Positions 61,600 to 64,000 of a DNA stretch of 64,000 bases are shown here, one piece after another (within the stretch, counting starts at the first letter, position 1; every line of letters starts with the position of its first letter). Source of the stretch: a virus. The stretch is from the IMG/VR virus record IMGVR_UViG_3300031857_016023, positions 59,822 through 123,821 of that record; one strand, written 5' to 3'. Below the pieces are notes generated by a model that ran no database searches, was not told the origin of the DNA, and saw only the letters and a program-made list of their open reading frames with translations. Both the position numbers and the translations under genes were made by a program.

Positions 61600-62272
61600 T
61601 TGCACCATTATACTTCAAAATATATTGTTGAAGAGGCAAAATATGATCTGCTTTGTTCTCAATGAAAATCAAAGGTATATTTGTATCTTCTACCGCAATG
61701 GCAACCACGATTTGTTTAATTGGCTTGCCTGTTCTTTCCTCAAACATTTCAGCGTATGCCGAGCATTGCATGAAATAGTTTTGTATATATTCTTTTTCTT
61801 TTACTCTTGTTGAAGTTTTCCAATCAACTATTGATAATTCGCCTTCCCATTCGGCGATACAATCACAACGGCCGGCGATCCCTAGTTTATCACTATACAA
61901 CGGTTGTTCAATACCATATATGTCGCCAATATGACTATCGAGAAATGGTTTCACTTTGAGAAATAGCTCTTTAGTGTCAGGCATCATCGTCTGCATTTTC
62001 ATATCAGACATTTCGTTTAAAAGATATTTCTCAACAGCGTTATGCAGTTTGGTACCACGACCAGATGCTGCACGGGAAATACGATTAGCTTCTTGTTCGC
62101 CAACTCTTTGGTGCCATTCATAGATTGCTTTTTTGTTATAATTGGATAGAACGGTTGTGATGGAGGGGTAGGACTTTCCTCCCGGTGTTTTATAAGTCCT
62201 ACCCGATTCTGTTGTTTCGGATTCTAATTCAAAGTCCAATTCACTTAATTTTACATGATTAAAAAATTTCAT
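61595..62272 (-). CDS. PD-(D/E)XK nuclease, Cas4/RecB-like
   Basis: A 225-residue protein. SYPSITTVLSNYNKKAIYEW and GRGTKLHNAVEKYLLNE form the N-terminal helices with the early His/Glu; GIAGRCDCIAEWEGELSIVD and WKTS give the D...(D/E)xK active site (D in GRCDCIA, D and K in VDWKTS). YFMQCSAYAEMFEERTGKPI is motif with Gln-x3-Tyr typical of RecB-family nucleases. No Fe-S cysteines of true Cas4 are seen. Likely an exonuclease in phage recombination or host DNA degradation. Starts on a TAATG-type overlap with the next gene. Confidence 0.88.
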   Translation of the reverse strand: MKFFNHVKLSELDFELESETTESGRTYKTPGGKSYPSITTVLSNYNKKAIYEWHQRVGEQEANRISRAASGRGTKLHNAVEKYLLNEMSDMKMQTMMPDTKELFLKVKPFLDSHIGDIYGIEQPLYSDKLGIAGRCDCIAEWEGELSIVDWKTSTRVKEKEYIQNYFMQCSAYAEMFEERTGKPIKQIVVAIAVEDTNIPLIFIENKADHILPLQQYILKYNGAI

Positions 62273-62457
62273 TATGTTTGTTGTTTATATCCTTCGTAGA
62301 TCCATGGGAAATGCTGACGAATATACCTTTCTCTATTTTTTTGTATATTTTCTTTTGACCAATCACCTAATTCATTTTCATCAGTTTCCTTCAATTCTCC
62401 CTTAAAGTGTTGTTGCAAAAGTGCTGCTTTTGTTTCAATACCTTTTCGTTTTGCCAT
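62272..62457 (-). CDS. Small hypothetical protein
   Basis: A 61-residue basic protein (AKRKGIETKAALLQQHFKGE, NIQKNRERYIRQHFPWIYEG). Good Shine-Dalgarno (AAGGAGATAGT before ATG). Overlaps the nuclease start by one base. No known family; helix-rich and possibly nucleic-acid associated, by charge only. Confidence 0.6.
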   Translation of the reverse strand: MAKRKGIETKAALLQQHFKGELKETDENELGDWSKENIQKNRERYIRQHFPWIYEGYKQQT

Positions 62458-62490
62458 ACTATCTCCTTGGAGGATGTTGACATAACAAAG

Positions 62491-62796
62491 CTACTTCCCA
62501 TATTTTTTCTTATGTAGTGAATCGACTACTCTTTTTGTTTGTACTTCTTTTATGGATCGTTTGCCGTGTTTTTCGGCGACAGCAGAGTTCTTGTGATTCT
62601 CTGCTACTTTGGAGAGAACTTCTTTGAAACCAGCGGGGACTTTATCTTTGATTGAAACACCGCCGACAATTGCTGCGGCGGTTAGCAAGGGTTGGATGGT
62701 CGGGTTATTTTTAAGATATTCTTCACGCTCAGAAATCTTCATAAGCGCATCAAATTCTTCACCCGAATCAGTATCAATAAAACTATATGTGGGCAT
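62491..62796 (-). CDS. Conserved phage protein with FmdB-like N terminus, no cysteines
   Basis: A 101-residue protein: MPTYSFIDTDSGEEFDALMK is the start of FmdB-type zinc ribbons, but the cysteines are absent. EYLKNNPTIQPLLTAAAIVG, GVSIKDKVPAGFKEVLSKVA and a basic C terminus follow. I recall this family in marine T4-like phages with no function. Overlaps the gene at 62783 by 14 bases. Confidence 0.75.
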   Translation of the reverse strand: MPTYSFIDTDSGEEFDALMKISEREEYLKNNPTIQPLLTAAAIVGGVSIKDKVPAGFKEVLSKVAENHKNSAVAEKHGKRSIKEVQTKRVVDSLHKKKYGK

Positions 62797-63346
62797 TATT
62801 TTTATTTATCACAGGAGAGAACCAGATAGGCACTTGTCTTTTAGTCCACTTGGCAAAATGTGCCTTCCGTTCATTATAGTATTTATGATAGGAAGCAAGA
62901 GAATCACCGGCGATTTTACATTCATCAGGCATTGCTGGTGTTGGTGGATAAAAGTCGCCGCCAGGCATTTTATTTGGCGGTATATCAAGGCAGTTTAGTA
63001 AACGGCTACAGGCGTGTTGTTTACCATAACGAAAAGTGTATTCTTTACACAAAAATTCCCACATTGTAAACAACCACCCGTAGTTCGCAACATTGGCTCG
63101 TACCCAAATACCAGATGGGTGATTCATGTGTGAGGCTTTCATTAATCTAGCTTCACGCTCATCAGGCAGACGCCAACGCTTAATTTTTCGACCATTTGCG
63201 GTCTTATCATAGTATTCGGTACCGTCAAGCACTCGGTGTGCGGTTGACATAAGTTGGGCATACTCAATAATCATTTTTACACAATGCTTATCAAGGTGCA
63301 TTTCAGCGCACTTACGAGGATCACGGTCAAGATAAAAAATATTCAT
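62783..63346 (-). CDS. Conserved phage protein, function unknown
   Basis: I choose ATG at 63346 (GGAG seven bases upstream, TAATG coupling with the preceding gene) rather than a TTG at 63352. The 187-residue product starts NIFYLDRDPRKCAEMHLDKH and CVKMIIEYAQLMSTAHRVLD. Then SHMNHPSGIWVRANVANYGW and a Pro-rich segment. Many His, Cys and Asp residues in the first 30 positions suggest metal or nucleic acid binding. I recall this as widely distributed in tailed phages, with unproven function. Confidence 0.75.
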   Translation of the reverse strand: MNIFYLDRDPRKCAEMHLDKHCVKMIIEYAQLMSTAHRVLDGTEYYDKTANGRKIKRWRLPDEREARLMKASHMNHPSGIWVRANVANYGWLFTMWEFLCKEYTFRYGKQHACSRLLNCLDIPPNKMPGGDFYPPTPAMPDECKIAGDSLASYHKYYNERKAHFAKWTKRQVPIWFSPVINKNNAHI

Positions 63347-63531
63347 TACCAACTCCCATCATCAATCCAAATTCTTACAGTCAAAAACAAAAGTCTAATA
63401 TCTATTGAATTAGCTGGTTCGAAAGCTATCTCGGCACCAAAATGAATAACGGGAATCCAAGCCCAATGGCATGGATTCACCGTCATTGTAACACAAGCAC
63501 CGCTATATTTGAGGTATTTAATAAAAGACAT
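63346..63531 (-). CDS. Small hypothetical protein
   Basis: A 61-residue protein, Trp- and Ile-rich (CHWAWIPVIHFGAEIAFEPA, LLFLTVRIWIDDGSW). It ends in the TAATG junction with the next gene and overlaps the preceding gene by 14 bases. No family recognised; coding potential is supported mainly by tight coupling on both sides. Confidence 0.55.
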   Translation of the reverse strand: MSFIKYLKYSGACVTMTVNPCHWAWIPVIHFGAEIAFEPANSIDIRLLFLTVRIWIDDGSW

Positions 63532-63733
63532 ACTTATTCACAACGATATTCGATTTACTCATCTTATCCGATGGTCTATATTCACGGCACGTTAAATTCA
63601 TTTTAGAGTCGGCTTGTTTTAATGCTTTAAAAATTGTTTCTTGTTTTGCTGCACATTCTTCTACGGTTTTAAAAGTATCATATACAGCGTAATTGTTTGT
63701 TGAACCTAACCAAATTATAAGAACCCACTTCAT
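63518..63733 (-). CDS. Small protein with N-terminal hydrophobic segment
   Basis: A 71-residue protein beginning KWVLIIWLGSTNNYAVYDTF, a short hydrophobic start that might be a signal or simply a beta strand. ECAAKQETIFKALKQADSKM and LTCREYRPSDK follow, with two cysteines. Adjacent to and directly following the MazG-like gene stop. Function unknown. Confidence 0.55.
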   Translation of the reverse strand: MKWVLIIWLGSTNNYAVYDTFKTVEECAAKQETIFKALKQADSKMNLTCREYRPSDKMSKSNIVVNKYVFY

Positions 63734-64000
63734 TTAATTTACCACCTCAGAATGTTCATCGAAAATGTTAGACCACTTTTTTAATTTGATTTTCTTTTGA
63801 AGAGCTGCCATATTTGCTGACGATTCATCGATAATACCTGCTTCAAACATCAGGTCAATCATAGCAATTAAATCTCCAACTTCTTCGGTTAATCGCTGAC
63901 GGTTAGTTCTGTCATTGTATTCAGAATCATAACCAAAGCGAAAAACCTTACTAATCGCCTGTGTCACTTCAGCACATTCTTCTTGGCAGATTAGTAAGAT
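63734..64000 (-). CDS. MazG-like nucleotide pyrophosphohydrolase (partial, runs off window)
   Basis: The reading frame is open to the window edge, so the start lies outside; an apparent GTG at 63967 is internal. Visible residues: ILLICQEECAEVTQAISK, then RLTEEVGDLIAMIDLMFEAG. The two acidic motifs ExxE and EExxD are those of MazG/all-alpha NTP pyrophosphatases, which hydrolyse nucleoside triphosphates, sometimes (p)ppGpp or dUTP. Phage MazG proteins are common in marine T4-like genomes. Confidence 0.78.
   Translation of the reverse strand: MLLICQEECAEVTQAISKVFRFGYDSEYNDRTNRQRLTEEVGDLIAMIDLMFEAGIIDESSANMAALQKKIKLKKWSNIFDEHSEVVN

Noticed and set aside
61141-61665. Plus-strand open reading frame of 174 codons at 61141-61665
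   Set aside because: It is antisense to two genes with ribosome sites and a signal peptide, has no own ribosome site and a low-complexity translation.
61595-62272. Calling the nuclease a CRISPR Cas4
   Set aside because: The four iron-sulfur cysteines of Cas4 are not seen and there is no CRISPR locus; RecB-family nuclease is the safer name.

Overview
The window is a segment of an AT-rich, strictly lytic T4-like myovirus genome. Nearly every base is coding, genes overlap by ATGA or TAATG junctions, and the T4 core set is recognisable: gp17 (start only), gp16, gp13, gp14, gp15, gp6, gp8, gp25, gp53, gp48, gp54, gp26, gp27/gp5-like hub, gp4, gp32, gp33, gp59. Gene content resembles marine and freshwater T4-like phages (cyanophage/pelagiphage type) more than T4 itself. 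A betaproteobacterial host is suggested by the proteolysis tag ANDERFALAA in a phage-encoded tmRNA and by a host-like exported Ala/Lys-rich small protein; this rests on remembered tag sequences and is an inference.

Layout. 1-9132 (minus): terminase and neck genes with a Dps gene between the terminase subunits, and a giant repeat fibre ending in a seven-bladed RCC1-like propeller. 9160-18664 (minus): fibre-related and repeat-rich virion proteins, including a 973-residue protein with its own promoters and terminator. 18719-23073 (minus): a cassette likely to modify a small molecule or glycan (APS-kinase-like/nucleotidyltransferase fusion, sulfotransferase, YkgJ cysteine-cluster protein, TPR glycosyltransferase, cupin-like protein, methyltransferase), preceded by a perfect sigma70 promoter. 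23121-28504 (minus): three tandem RCC1-like propeller proteins, an S74 chaperone-domain protein and small fibre proteins. 28501-46871 (minus): baseplate genes. 46903-53441 (plus): an inverted block with gp4, gp54, gp26 and two paralogous tape-measure-like proteins, one carrying a GH19-type domain; a short ORF in the -1 frame after gp26 looks like a programmed frameshift product. 53490-64000 (minus): gp32, gp59, gp33, lysis genes, an acyl-lipid module, tmRNA, a PD-(D/E)XK nuclease and small genes, ending in a MazG-like gene cut by the window edge.

Two accessory features stand out. First, 57916-60473 encodes holo-ACP synthase, acyl carrier protein, a membrane fatty-acid desaturase and a beta-ketoacyl-ACP synthase with complete catalytic residues, in one overlapping operon: a self-contained acyl-chain module. 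Second, directly upstream lies a circularly permuted (two-piece) tmRNA gene at about 60687-60987 with acceptor piece first, an inverted repeat around the intervening segment, a G3-U70 acceptor stem, the GATTCGAC core and an in-frame tag. 

Together the genes describe a phage with an elaborate multi-propeller adhesion apparatus, probable early-expressed surface or metabolite modification, and reprogramming of host membrane lipid synthesis and ribosome rescue. All assignments come from reading the sequence; no database search was run.
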